Source: Macrostomum hystrix (lineage: Eukaryota > Platyhelminthes > Macrostomidae). From it: a DNA stretch of 64,000 nucleotides. A program made the translations under genes and the position numbers. The notes beneath the pieces are model-generated. The model saw nothing but the letters and a program-made list of their open reading frames with translations. It had not been told where the DNA came from and searched no databases. Below are positions 31,537 to 43,100 of this stretch, one piece after another (within the stretch, counting starts at the first letter, position 1; each line of letters begins with the position of its first letter). The stretch is taken from contig CATNEN010000001.1 of assembly GCA_950097015.1 (NCBI GenBank), positions 14,873,001 to 14,937,000 of the forward strand, written 5' to 3'.

Positions 31537-34400
31537 CAGCATTCAGCAGTGACATTACCCTCATCCTACAGCATTCAGCAGTGACATTACCCTCATCCTA
31601 CAGCATTCAGCAGTGACATTACCCTCATCCTACAGCATTCAGCAGTGACATTACCCTCATCCTACAGCATTCAGCAGTGACATTACCCTCATCCTACAGC
31701 ATTCAGCAGTGACATTACCCTCATCCTACAGCATTCAGCAGTGACATTACCCTCATCCTACAGCATTCAGCAGTGACATTACCCTCATCCTACAGCATTC
31801 AGCAGTGACATTACCCTCATCCTACAGCATTCAGCAGTGACATTACCCTCATCCTACAGCATTCAGCAGTGACATTACCCTCATCCTACAGCATTCAGCA
31901 GTGACATTACCCTCATCCTACAGCATTCAGCAGTGACATTACCCTCATCCTACAGCATTCAGCAGTGACATTACCCTCATCCTACAGCATTCAGCAGTGA
32001 CATTACCCTCATCCTACAGCATTCAGCAGTGACATTACCCTCATCCTACAGCATTCAGCAGTGACATTACCCTCATCCTACAGCATTCAGCAGTGACATT
32101 ACCCTCATCCTACAGCATTCAGCAGTGACATTACCCTCATCCTACAGCATTCAGCAGTGACATTACCCTCATCCTACAGCATTCAGCAGTGACATTACCC
32201 TCATCCTACAGCATTCAGCAGTGACATTACCCTCATCCTACAGCATTCAGCAGTGACATTACCCTCATCCTACAGCATTCAGCAGTGACATTACCCTCAT
32301 CCTACAGCATTCAGCAGTGACATTACCCTCATCCTACAGCATTCAGCAGTGACATTACCCTCATCCTACAGCATTCAGCAGTGACATTACCCTCATCATA
32401 CAGCATTCAGCAGTGACATTACCCTCATCCTACAGCATTCAGCAGTGACATTACCCTCATCCTACAGCATTCAGCAGTGACATTACCCTCATCCTACAGC
32501 ATTCAGCAGTGACATTACCCTCATCCTACAGCATTCAGCAGTGACATTACCCTCATCCTACAGCATTCAGCAGTGACATTACCCTCATCCTACAGCATTC
32601 AGCAGTGACATTACCCTCATCCTACAGCATTCAGCAGTGACATTACCCTCATCCTACAGCATTCAGCAGTGACATTACCCTCATCCTACAGCATTCAGCA
32701 GTGACATTACCCTCATCCTACAGCATTCAGCAGTGACATCACCCTCATCCTACAGCATTCAGCAGTGACATTACCCTCATCATACAGCATTCAGCAGTGA
32801 CATTACCCTCATCCTACAGCATTCAGCAGTGACATTACCCTCATCCTACAGCATTCAGCAGTGACATTACCCTCATCCTACAGCATTCAGCAGTGACATT
32901 ACCCTCATCCTACAGCATTCAGCAGTGACATTACCCTCATCCTACAGCATTCAGCAGTGACATTACCCTCATCCTACAGCATTCAGCAGTGACATTACCC
33001 TCATCCTACAGCATTCAGCAGTGACATTACCCTCATCCTACAGCATTCAGCAGTGACATTACCCTCATCCTACAGCATTCAGCAGTGACATTACCCTCAT
33101 CCTACAGCATTCAGCAGTGACATTACCCTCATCCTACAGCATTCAGCAGTGACATTACCCTCATCCTACAGCATTCAGCAGTGACATTACCCTCATCCTA
33201 CAGCATTCAGCAGTGACATTACCCTCATCCTACAGCATTCAGCAGTGACATTACCCTCATCCTACAGCATTCAGCAGTGACATTACCCTCATCCTACAGC
33301 ATTCAGCAGTGACATTACCCTCATCCTACAGCATTCAGCAGTGACATTACCCTCATCCTACAGCATTCAGCAGTGACATTACCCTCATCCTACAGCATTC
33401 AGCAGTGACATTACCCTCATCCTACAGCATTCAGCAGTGACATTACCCTCATCCTACAGCATTCAGCAGTGACATTACCCTCATCCTACAGCATTCAGCA
33501 GTGACATTACCCTCATCCTACAGCATTCAGCAGTGACATTACCCTCATCCTACAGCATTCAGCAGTGACATTACCCTCATCCTACAGCATTCAGCAGTGA
33601 CATTACCCTCATCCTACAGCATTCAGCAGTGACATTACCCTCATCCTACAGCATTCAGCAGTGACATTACCCTCATCCTACAGCATTCAGCAGTGACATT
33701 ACCCTCATCCTACAGCATTCAGCAGTGACATTACCCTCATCCTACAGCATTCAGCAGTGACATTACCCTCATCCTACAGCATTCAGCAGTGACATTACCC
33801 TCATCCTACAGCATTCAGCAGTGACATTACCCTCATCCTACAGCATTCAGCAGTGACATTACCCTCATCCTACAGCATTCAGCAGTGACATTACCCTCAT
33901 CCTACAGCATTCAGCAGTGACATTACCCTCATCCTACAGCATTCAGCAGTGACATTACCCTCATCCTACAGCATTCAGCAGTGACATTACCCTCATCCTA
34001 CAGCATTCAGCAGTGACATTACCCTCATCCTACAGCATTCAGCAGTGACATTACCCTCATCCTACAGCATTCAGCAGTGACATTACCCTCATCCTACAGC
34101 ATTCAGCAGTGACATTACCCTCATCCTTCAGCATTCAGCAGTGACATTACCCTCATCCTACAGCATTCAGCAGTGACATTACCCTCATCCTACAGCATTC
34201 AGCAGTGACATTACCCTCATCCTTCAACATTCAGCAGTGGCATTACCCTCATCCTACAGCATTCAGCAGTGACATTACCCTCATCCTTCAGCATTCAGCA
34301 GTGACATTACCCTCATCCTTCAGCATTCAGCAGTGGCATTACCCTCATCCTTCAGCATTCAGCAGTGACATAACCCTCACTCTACAGTGACATTACCACC
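31537..34400 (+). repeat. 32-bp minisatellite, about 89 copies, upstream of the RPB8 start codon
   Basis: The unit is 32 bp and contains CATTACCCTCATCCTACAGC followed by ATTCAGCAGTGA. Most units are identical over 2.5 kb; variants (CATCAT, CCTTCAG, GTGGCATT) concentrate at the gene-proximal end. The array stops about 25 bp before a plausible acceptor (ACCCAATATTTCAG) and the RPB8 ATG. It may occupy a 5' UTR intron. Confidence 0.96.
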
Positions 34401-34426
34401 CAATATTTCAGCCCATCTTTTAAGCC

Positions 34427-34882
34427 ATGGCCGGCACCATATTCGAAGACATATTCGATGTAAAGAATGTGGAGAAGAAATTCGATCGAGTATCCCGCCT
34501 GTTCTGCGAATCGGAGTCCTTCAAAATGGATCTAATCCTAGACGTGAACACAATGATCTATCCGGTGAAGCTAGCTGAAAAATTTCGTTTAGTAATCGCG
34601 TCTAGTCTGCGCGAGGACGGCTTAGCCGACGACGGCGAATTCGATGCCCTGATGTGGCAGGACGGCGGTGGCGGCATGAATCGCAGCAGGGCCGATCAGT
34701 TTGATTACGTCATGTACGGCAAGGTTTATCGATTGGATGGCCAGGGTGACTCGGATAGCAGATTAGCGGCCTATGTTAGCTTTGGCGGCTTGCTAATGCG
34801 GCTAATGGGCGAGGCTAGCAACTTGAATAGCTTCCAGATTGATTCGCATGTCTATCTGCTCATGAAGAAGCTGGCGTTTTAG
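34427..34882 (+). CDS. POLR2H: RPB8 (POLR2H), shared subunit RPABC3 of RNA polymerases I, II and III
   Basis: RPB8 is a small OB-fold subunit common to all three nuclear RNA polymerases. The uninterrupted 151-codon frame starts [20 protein letters not shown] and contains [39 protein letters not shown] and [11 protein letters not shown]. It ends [10 protein letters not shown], the family's usual C-terminus. Length equals the normal ~150 residues. A likely 3' splice site (ACCCAATATTTCAG) sits about 20 bp before the ATG, so a non-coding 5' exon probably exists. The coding part is intronless and intact. An AATAAA at 35643-35648 would place a 30-bp minisatellite in the 3' UTR. Confidence 0.96.
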   Translation: MAGTIFEDIFDVKNVEKKFDRVSRLFCESESFKMDLILDVNTMIYPVKLAEKFRLVIASSLREDGLADDGEFDALMWQDGGGGMNRSRADQFDYVMYGKVYRLDGQGDSDSRLAAYVSFGGLLMRLMGEASNLNSFQIDSHVYLLMKKLAF

Positions 34883-35009
34883 TAGGCCTTCCAATTCATG
34901 TAGAAACAACTAAACATTTTAACGTGTGTGTTTACTCATAAGTCTCGTTCATATTTTTTGTATTATCATAATGTAATTCTAAACTTTCAGTTTCAACAAT
35001 TTTGAGAGG

Positions 35010-35610
35010 GTGAGATCTCATCCTCTGATAGTGGGATTCCTAGATTCTCATCTTCTGAGCGTGGGATTCCTAGATTCTCATCTTCTGAGGGTGGGATTCC
35101 TAGATTATCATCTTCTGAGGGTGGGATTCCTAGATTCTCATCTTCTGACGGTGGGATTCCTAGATTCTCATCTTCTGAGGGTGGGATTCCTAGATTATCA
35201 TCTTCTGAGGGTGGGATTCCTAGATTCTCATCTTCTGAGGGTGGGATTCCTAGATTCTCCTATTCTGAGGGTGAGATTCCTAGATTCTCATCTTCTGATG
35301 GTGGGATTCCTAGATTATCATCTTCTGAGGGTGGGATTCCTAGATTCTCATCTTCTGATGGTGGGATTCCTAGATTATCATCTTCTGAGGGTGGGATTCC
35401 TAGATTCTCATCTTCTGATGGTGGGATTCCTAGATTATCATCTTCTGAGGGTGGGATTCCTAGATTATCATCTTCTGAGGGTGGGATTCCTAGATTCTCA
35501 TCTTCTGAGGGTGGGATTCCTAGATTCTCATCTTCTGATGGTGGGATTCCTAGATTATCATCTTCTGATGGTGAGATTCCTAGATTCTCATCTTCTGAGG
35601 GTGAGATTCT
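35010..35610 (+). repeat. 30-bp minisatellite, about 20 copies, in the RPB8 3' region
   Basis: The unit contains GTGGGATTCCTAGATTCTCA followed by TCTTCTGAGG. It begins about 130 bp after the RPB8 stop and ends about 35 bp before an AATAAA. The 213-codon frame over it is a repeat reading. Confidence 0.95.
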
Positions 35611-36568
35611 CAAGATTTACAAGTCCTTGTTGCTTAGGTTTGAATAAATAACAATTCAATAGTAAAGGTCAGATATATTACTGAGTCAAATTATATTTTT
35701 CCTGTAATATTAAAAGCACATTAGACGAGTTGTTCTACCGTTTTAGTCAGCTTCAATTAAATCAGAATTGATAACTTTGGCCAATGCATATATTTATATA
35801 AGTAAGTGTGCATTTAACTTCTTGCTTCTGACTAAAGTGTTAAATAAATACACTAGTAAGAAATAAGGAAAATGTTGTTTTATCGCTGTTAAATTGTTGT
35901 TTGACTCGTTGTTTTTCTGGCCTTCTAACTTCAGTCTATCGTACGAAAAAATCGTACAATTATTATCAATGCTGTTTCAGAGGTTGTTTCAGAGAAGAAA
36001 ACGGAAGAGTTTGGTAGTTTTTGAGGATTTTCGTGTCAATTGGTTAATAATTTTAGGACGTACAGAAAAACTTAGTATGTAAGTATTTGAACTACTGTTA
36101 CAAGGAGGAACATTTAACTACCAGATTTGGCTGTTTAACTGTTTAAACTGGAGCTCTAATTGAATTCAACGTGTGTGTTGGGGCCGTGTTGGCTTTCTAA
36201 GAAAGTAGCGAAAAAAAAGAAATTGTTTAGTTTGGCTCTGTGCTTTAGAAACAGTTTGGTACAATACACTGACCCAAACCCATTCCTAACTGATTAGCAT
36301 ATTTATTTAGTTGGCTTAATATTTATGTAGTCATGCTAATTAGAATTACATTTCTCACCCCTCTTTGCTTGTCAGGTAGAGCAACATTCTGAGCTCTATT
36401 CTCAATTTATAGCAATTTTTATTTCATTTGTAGGATTGGCCTTGTTAAATAGATAACAGTTTTGTTGATGTGCTGTGTGTGTAAGTGCTTTTTGTATTAC
36501 TATAGATTCTGAAATGTCCAAATTTAGTTTTTCATACATTGTATGTGTCTGTCTGTCTCTCTCTATAC
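35611..36568. other. RPB8 3' end and upstream region of the FERM phosphatase gene
   Basis: After the polyadenylation signal at 35643 no exon is seen. The promoter or non-coding 5' exon of the downstream gene should lie here or upstream; nothing can be assigned. Confidence 0.4.
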
Positions 36569-37307
36569 CAGGGGTCGGCAAACTCCGGCCCGCGGGCCAG
36601 ATGCGGCCCTCGAAGCTCCCAAATCCGGCCCGTTGCCCCTTCTGACATCTACAGTGTCCTGTTTCATCTCTCTCGTGTCTAATCTCTCCCGTGTCTAATC
36701 TCTCCCGTGTCTAATCTCTCCTGTGTCTAATCTCTCCCGTGTCTAATCTCTCCCGTGTCTAATCTCTCCCGTGTCTAATCTCTCCCGTGTCTAATCTCTC
36801 CCGTGTCTAATCTCTCCCGTGTCTAATCTCTCCCGTGTCTAATCTCTCCTGTGTCTAATCTCTCCCGTGTCTAATTTCTCCCGTGTCTAATCTCTCCCGT
36901 GTCTAATTTCTCCCGTGTCTAATCTCTCCCGTGTCTCATCTCTCCCGTGTCTCATCTCTCTCGTGTCCCATCTTTCCTGTGTCTCATCTCTCCCGTGTCT
37001 CATCTCTCCCGTGTCTCATCTCTCTCGTGTCCCATCTTTCCTGTGTCTCATCTCTCCCGTGTCTCATCTCTCCCGTGTCTCATCTCTCTCGTGTCCCATC
37101 TTTCCTGTGTCTCATCTCTCCCGTGTCTCATCTCTCCCGTGTCTCATCTCTCCCGTGTCTCATCTCTCTCGTGTCCCATCTTTCCTGTGTCTCATCTCTG
37201 CCGTGTCTCATCTCTCCCCTATCTCATATTTATACAGTCAATGCGGCCCGCTGTCGTCTTTTAGGCTCTCTCTTTGGCCCGCCAGCAAATAAGTTTGCCT
37301 ACCCCTG
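36569..37307. mobile_element. hAT MITE (Charlie-like ends) hosting a minisatellite
   Basis: The ends are CAGGGGTCGGCAAACTCCGG and, closing, AAGTTTGCCTACCCCTG. The perfect 8-bp duplication CTCTATAC lies at 36561-36568 and 37308-37315. The GGCCCGCGGGCCAGATGCGG stretch inside the left end and GATGCGGCCC/AATGCGGCCC words are typical of this MITE type. Most of the interior (about 36655-37230) is a 16-bp minisatellite that must have expanded after or during element evolution. Confidence 0.9.
36655..37230 (+). repeat. 16-bp minisatellite inside the hAT MITE
   Basis: The unit is GTGTCTAATCTCTCCC in the left half. In the right half, GTGTCTCATCTCTCCC alternates with GTGTCCCATCTTTCCT in 64-80-bp higher-order groups. 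Confidence 0.93.
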
Positions 37308-37436
37308 CTCTATACCCTCATTGGTTAGCTAGCATTCTATATAACAGCAATTATTGTTCTCTATCTGTGTTTCAGACCTCATCCGTTCAAACAACAAGCC
37401 AAGCTTGCTCACACTAAGAAAGCGTTCCAAAAAATC

Positions 37437-40070
37437 ATGCCAGGATTTCGTTTGAAATTTCAACGCAAGCATCGATATGACATATCGGCTAAAGGCTATT
37501 TTATTGTGTCTGTAACACTATTGGATGGCACAACTATTGATCAGACAGTCACCTCTGAGACTTGCGGCAAAGATTGCATCAACTTTGTGGCACAGAAAAT
37601 TGGCATCAGAGACGTCAACTATTTCGGCTTGCAGTACCAATCAGCCAAGGGTCAGCGTTGGATTAATCTTGTCAAGCCGGTTAAACGACAGCTAGATAAA
37701 TATGCTGTGGATCATTCACTGCGATTCGGTGTCATGTTCTTTGTCGAAGATCCCTACGCCATTGTGGACGATGTGGCCAGGTGAGCTCTGGTTCTTCAGG
37801 GTCTGTCAGATCCTCAGATTGGTCAGATACACCATTCTGTCAGATCCTCAGATTGGTCAGACACACCATTCTGTCAGATCCTCAGATTGGTCAGACACAC
37901 CATTCTGTCAGATCCTCAGATTGGTCAGACACACCATTCTGTCAGATCCTCAGATTGGTCAGACACACCATTCTGTCAGATCCTCAGATTGGTCAGACAC
38001 ACCATTCTGTCAGATCCTCAGATTGGTCAGATACACCATTCTGTCAGATCCTCAGATTGGTCAGATACACCATTCTGTCAGATCCTCAGATTGGTCAGAT
38101 ACACCATTCTGTCAGATCCTCAGATTAGTCAGATACACCATTCTGTCAGATCCTCAGATTGGTCAGATACACCATTCTGTCAGATCCCCAGATTAGTCAG
38201 ATACACCATTCTGTCAGGTCCTCAGATTGGTCAGATACACCATTCTGTCAGATCCTCAGATTAGTCAGATACACCATTCTGTCAGGTCCTCAGATTGGTC
38301 AGACACATCTGTCAGATCCCCAGATTTTCTATCAGATCCCCAGACTATCTGTCAGATCCCCAGATTATCTGTCGGATCCCCAGATTATCTGTCAGATCCC
38401 CAGATTATCTGTCAGATTCCCAGATTATCTGTCAGATCCCCAGATTATCTGTCGGATCCCCAGATTATCTGTCAGATCCCCAGATTATCTGTCAGATTCC
38501 CAGATTATCTGTCAGATCCCCAGATTATCTGTCAGATCTCCAGACTGGTCAGACACATATCTGTCAGATATGAAAAAATCCTTTCTTATTTAGTTTAACC
38601 CCTAACCAATCCATCCTCCTCGAACAGGGAACTGTACTACCTGCAGCTTCGCTACAATCTGCTCAGCGGCCTCATTCCGTGCTCATTGTCACGAGCCATC
38701 ACTCTGGCAGCTTACGGCTTCCAGGTGGATTTCGGCGATTGCAGCCAGGCAAATTTGTCATTCGACTACCTGCTTGATTATCGGCACATCTCTAACGACC
38801 TGATGCCTGTGAATGACTCAGACTACAAGAACATTGTTGAAGAGATACTCAAGCAGTACCAGATGTTGGAAGGCACCGATTGCAAGATGGCGCAGTGCGT
38901 CTACATTGAACTCATTCAGAAGAATACACCCCATTTTGGTGTTGCCTACTTTCCCGCTAAGGTGAGTATGAACTTTTGTAGCTTTCAGATTCAGGTAGCA
39001 TTTCAGATACCTTCAGGTAGCATTTCAGGTACCTTCAGGTAGCATTTCAGGTACCTTCAGGTAGCATTTCAGGTACCTTCAGGTAGCATTTCAGGTACCT
39101 TCAGGTAGCATTTCAGATACCTTCAGGTAGCATTTCCGATACCTTCAGGTAGCATTTCAGATACCTTCAGGTAGCATATTAGATACCTTCAGGTAGCATT
39201 TCAGATACCTTCAGGTACCTTCAGGTAGCATTTCCGATACCTTCAGATAGCATTTCAGATACCTTCAGGTAGCATATTAGATACCTTCAGGTAGCATTTC
39301 CGATACCTTCAGATAGCATTCCTGATACCCCTAAATTTTTCAGGTAATTGTTTAGATTCCTCCCCGCATAATTCCCAAAATATTTCCCTTATCCCAACCC
39401 AGACCCGCAAAGGCCAGGACGTGAAGCTGGGTCTATCTCAGCGCGGTGTTCGACTATTCGGCAATGCGGATATGGGCGAAGTTCAACTGCGCTGGTCCGA
39501 CATCGCCAGCTTCCAAGCCGCCGGCCGGACCTTCTCCATCACCCGGACTGTCGGCGGCAGCGGCGGCAATCTTCAACTCCGTCTGGACGATGCGGAAACT
39601 GGGAAATACGTGCTGCAGTACTGCGCCCAGCTGCATGCATTCTACATCAGCTACTGCGCCAGGGTGGTCACTCCACAGCTGCCGCATCAGCTGCCGATTG
39701 CAGCCACTCCTGCCTCTGTTCCACCGGCCGTTGCGACTGCTAACGCGGCGCCTGTCGGCACCTCTGCGGTCACCCCTGGCGAGCTGCGTTCTCCAAAGTC
39801 TGCCCACACCCCAGCCTCGGCCGCAGCCGCCGCTGTCACTTTCGCGTCGGACACCTCCTTGACGTCTTATAGTCACAGCAATAGCAATAATAATGTTAGC
39901 AATAATAATAATAAGCTTAGGCAGCAGCAGCAGCAGCAGAGTGTTAGCAATGGAAACAATGGAAATGTAGAATTCTTGCCTTGGGAGCAGCAGCAGCAGC
40001 AGAAGCCGATGCACATTCGCCTGCCTTCATACAGGAAGGCATCAGATTATGCGGCTCTAATTCGTCAGAG

Positions 40071-40111
<41 letters not shown>

Positions 40112-43100
40112 CGTTAATGGCAACCGCCGACCTGGAGCCGCCTCCAAAGTATCCAGTATCGACCGCGGCAGCCACAGCGGCCGTAGCTGCGGCCACGTCG
40201 GCCGTGGCTGCTGATTTTGAATTGGAATGCCCAGCCAGTAGGACGGTGAGAAACTACCTGCACTCTCTCGAGAGCGACGGCCTCCTCATGGAGCAGTCGC
40301 CTCAGGCTCCGATTCCCCTGTCCAATTCTTCTTCTATCAAGCAGCAGCAGCAGCAGCAGCAGCAGGCGTTTGACAGTGGAGACTATGATCAGCCCCAACT
40401 GCTCATGATGCCACAGCAGCACCGTCCGTTTCCAATTTCCACCACGCTAGAACCAGACGAATGCTATTGTCAGCGACAGTTTGAAGAGGATAAAATGCCG
40501 ATAGAGCAGCAGCAGCAGCAGCGGCAGCGGTATCATCTGGCGCATCAGCAGCATCATATTTATGACAATTTGCCCCAGCCAGACATTCTCATTGCTAGCG
40601 GGGTTGGCGGCAAGAATGTGACCTGCAGCACTCCGGACTTGCATCACCTGCTGAGCGTGTTGGATAAGGTACTGGGAATTACTTGTCTAATTATCAACTT
40701 ATGGATCATTGAAGGTTATTATGATAATGAGATTAGTAATTAGTTTATTGGTCATGAAGTTTCTTACATCAATTTATGGGTCATGGTTTATGACCAACTT
40801 TCAGGTCATTGAAATCGTAATAATTGACCAATGGTTTATTTCATGCTTCGTTTTTACCTAGTGGATTAGAGCGTCGGAACTCACAATTCGAAGGTCGGGG
40901 GTTCGATTCCCTACTCCAATAGTAAAGTTTGTGTTTTTAGCTAGACACTTTACATTGCTTCAGTTCCGACAGCTTTTAAATGGGAACCACCATCAGCTGG
41001 GGGCTATGCTGTCGGCTGCAGATGTGTGGCTGGTGGCAACCACCATCAGCTGGGGGGGGGTAATTAAGGTTGTGCTGTCGGCTGCAGATGTGGCTGGTGA
41101 AATCTGTCGTTATTGTTGAATATCGCAACCAACTTTCCATTCCAACTTGCAGAGCGAAACTCAGCTGGCTCATCGTCTGGTTCGCGACTTTCAGCTGACT
41201 TCGGCGGCAGCCGCAGCGGCAGCGGCCGCAACATCTTCGTCAGTGGCCGGCAAAAGTCATCACCACAGTACGCCTAATTTGCACAATCCTTCGCCGAACT
41301 CTCCGGCACCTCAACCGGTGAAGATGGCGACGCCGATCTCGCCGTCGGATGATTCAGCAGCCGCCTATTGCTACGAGAATCTTCGCCGGCCATTGTCGAA
41401 TCGTTTGCCAGCCAAGCCGCCCGCAGCTTTGGCCCTGACGGCATCCAACAGTCTGAACAATGGCAGGCCAGCAACTGGCAAAGTACTCCACCAGGCTGTG
41501 CCGTACAGTCCCGCTGCTCAGTTGAGAAGGCCGTCCGAGTCTTTGTCCTGCTCTTCGTCTAGTTCATCTTCGTCTTCATCGACGAATGGTTCTAGATCGA
41601 GATCGGCTGAGTCGGCCTCCTATCCGTTGGCCACGGCGGCTACAATTGAAGGCTTGGCCGATGCGGCCGCGGTTGAAGCCGATGCTCGATCGATTGGCAC
41701 CGAGTCGTTTCACAGCGAACAGGCTGGCGGCTTTGCCGCAGCCGGTGCTGGCTACGGTCTGGCTGACTCGGACGATGAAGCGTCCTCCGAAGGTGCCTGT
41801 TCGATGGGCGAAGTGCCAGTTAATAGTTCGGTGAGCTCAACAGGTCTCATTTGTTAGCCTGTATTCGAGCTGGTAAACAATAATGCAATTCTGTTTTGTG
41901 TTGCCTTTTGCAGCTGATCCTGAAGCCTTCGCTCACAGTCAGCACCGCCAATTTGCTGTGGGAGCAGAGCGAGCTGTCCATCAGCTACATGCCGAGGGAT
42001 GAGCGCGTAAGTGCCCATAAGTGAATCCCCATTGAAATCAAATCCTCACATGTTGAATCCCCAAGGAAATCAAATCCTCACATGTTGAATCCCCAAGGAA
42101 ATCAAATCCTCACATGTTGAATCCCCAAGGAAATCAAATCCTCACATGTTGAATCCCCAAGGAAATCAAATCCTCACATGTTGAATCCCCAAGGAAATCA
42201 AATCCTCACATGTTGAATCCCCAAGGAAATCAAATCCTCACATTTTGCATCCCCATAGAAATCAAATCCTCACATGTTGAATCCCCAAGGAAATCAAATC
42301 CTCACATTTTGCATCCCCAAGGAAATCAAATCCTCACATGTTGAATCCCCAAGGAAATCAAATCCTCACATTTTGCATCCCCATAGAAATCAAATCCTCA
42401 CATTTTGCATCCCCGTAGAAATCAAATCCTCACATGTTGAATCCCCAAGGAAATCAAATCCTCACATTTTGCATCCCCATAGAAATCAAATCCTCACATT
42501 TTTAATCCCTATCGAAATCAAATCCTCACATTTTGCATCCCCGTAGAAATCAAATCCTCACATGTTGAATCCCCATAGAAATCAAATCCTCACATTTTGC
42601 ATCCCCATAGAAATCAAATCCTCACATTTTGCATCCCCATAGAAATCAAATCCTCACATTTTGCATCCCCATAGAAATCAAATCCTCACATTTTGCATCC
42701 CCATAGAAATCAAATCCTCACATTTTGCATCCCCATAGAAATCAAATCCTCACATTTTGCATCCCCATAGAAATCAAATCCTCACATGTTGAATCCCCAA
42801 GGAAATCAAATCCTCACATTTTGCATCCCCATAGAAATCAAATCCTCACATGTTGAATCCCCAAGGAAATCAAATCCTCACATTTTGCATCCCCATAGAA
42901 ATCAAATCCTCACATGTTGAATCCCCATAGAAATCAAATCCTCACATGTTGAATCCCCAAGGAAATCAAATCCTCACATTTTGCATCCCCATAGAAATCA
43001 AATCCTCACATGTTGAATCCCCATTGAAATCAAATCCTCACATGTTGAATCCCCAAGGAAATCAAATCCTCACATGTTGAATCCCCAAGGAAATCAAATC

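Noticed and set aside
31537-34400. CRISPR-like regular array
   Set aside because: There are no unique spacers; the whole 32-bp unit is repeated. The context is an animal genome.
34205-34578. ORFs running from the 32-bp array into the RPB8 region
   Set aside because: They are in a different frame from RPB8 and end early; repeat readings only.
40855-40930. Functional tRNA gene
   Set aside because: A and B boxes are present, but no clean cloverleaf or acceptor stem pairing is seen. The downstream body matches SINE copies elsewhere.
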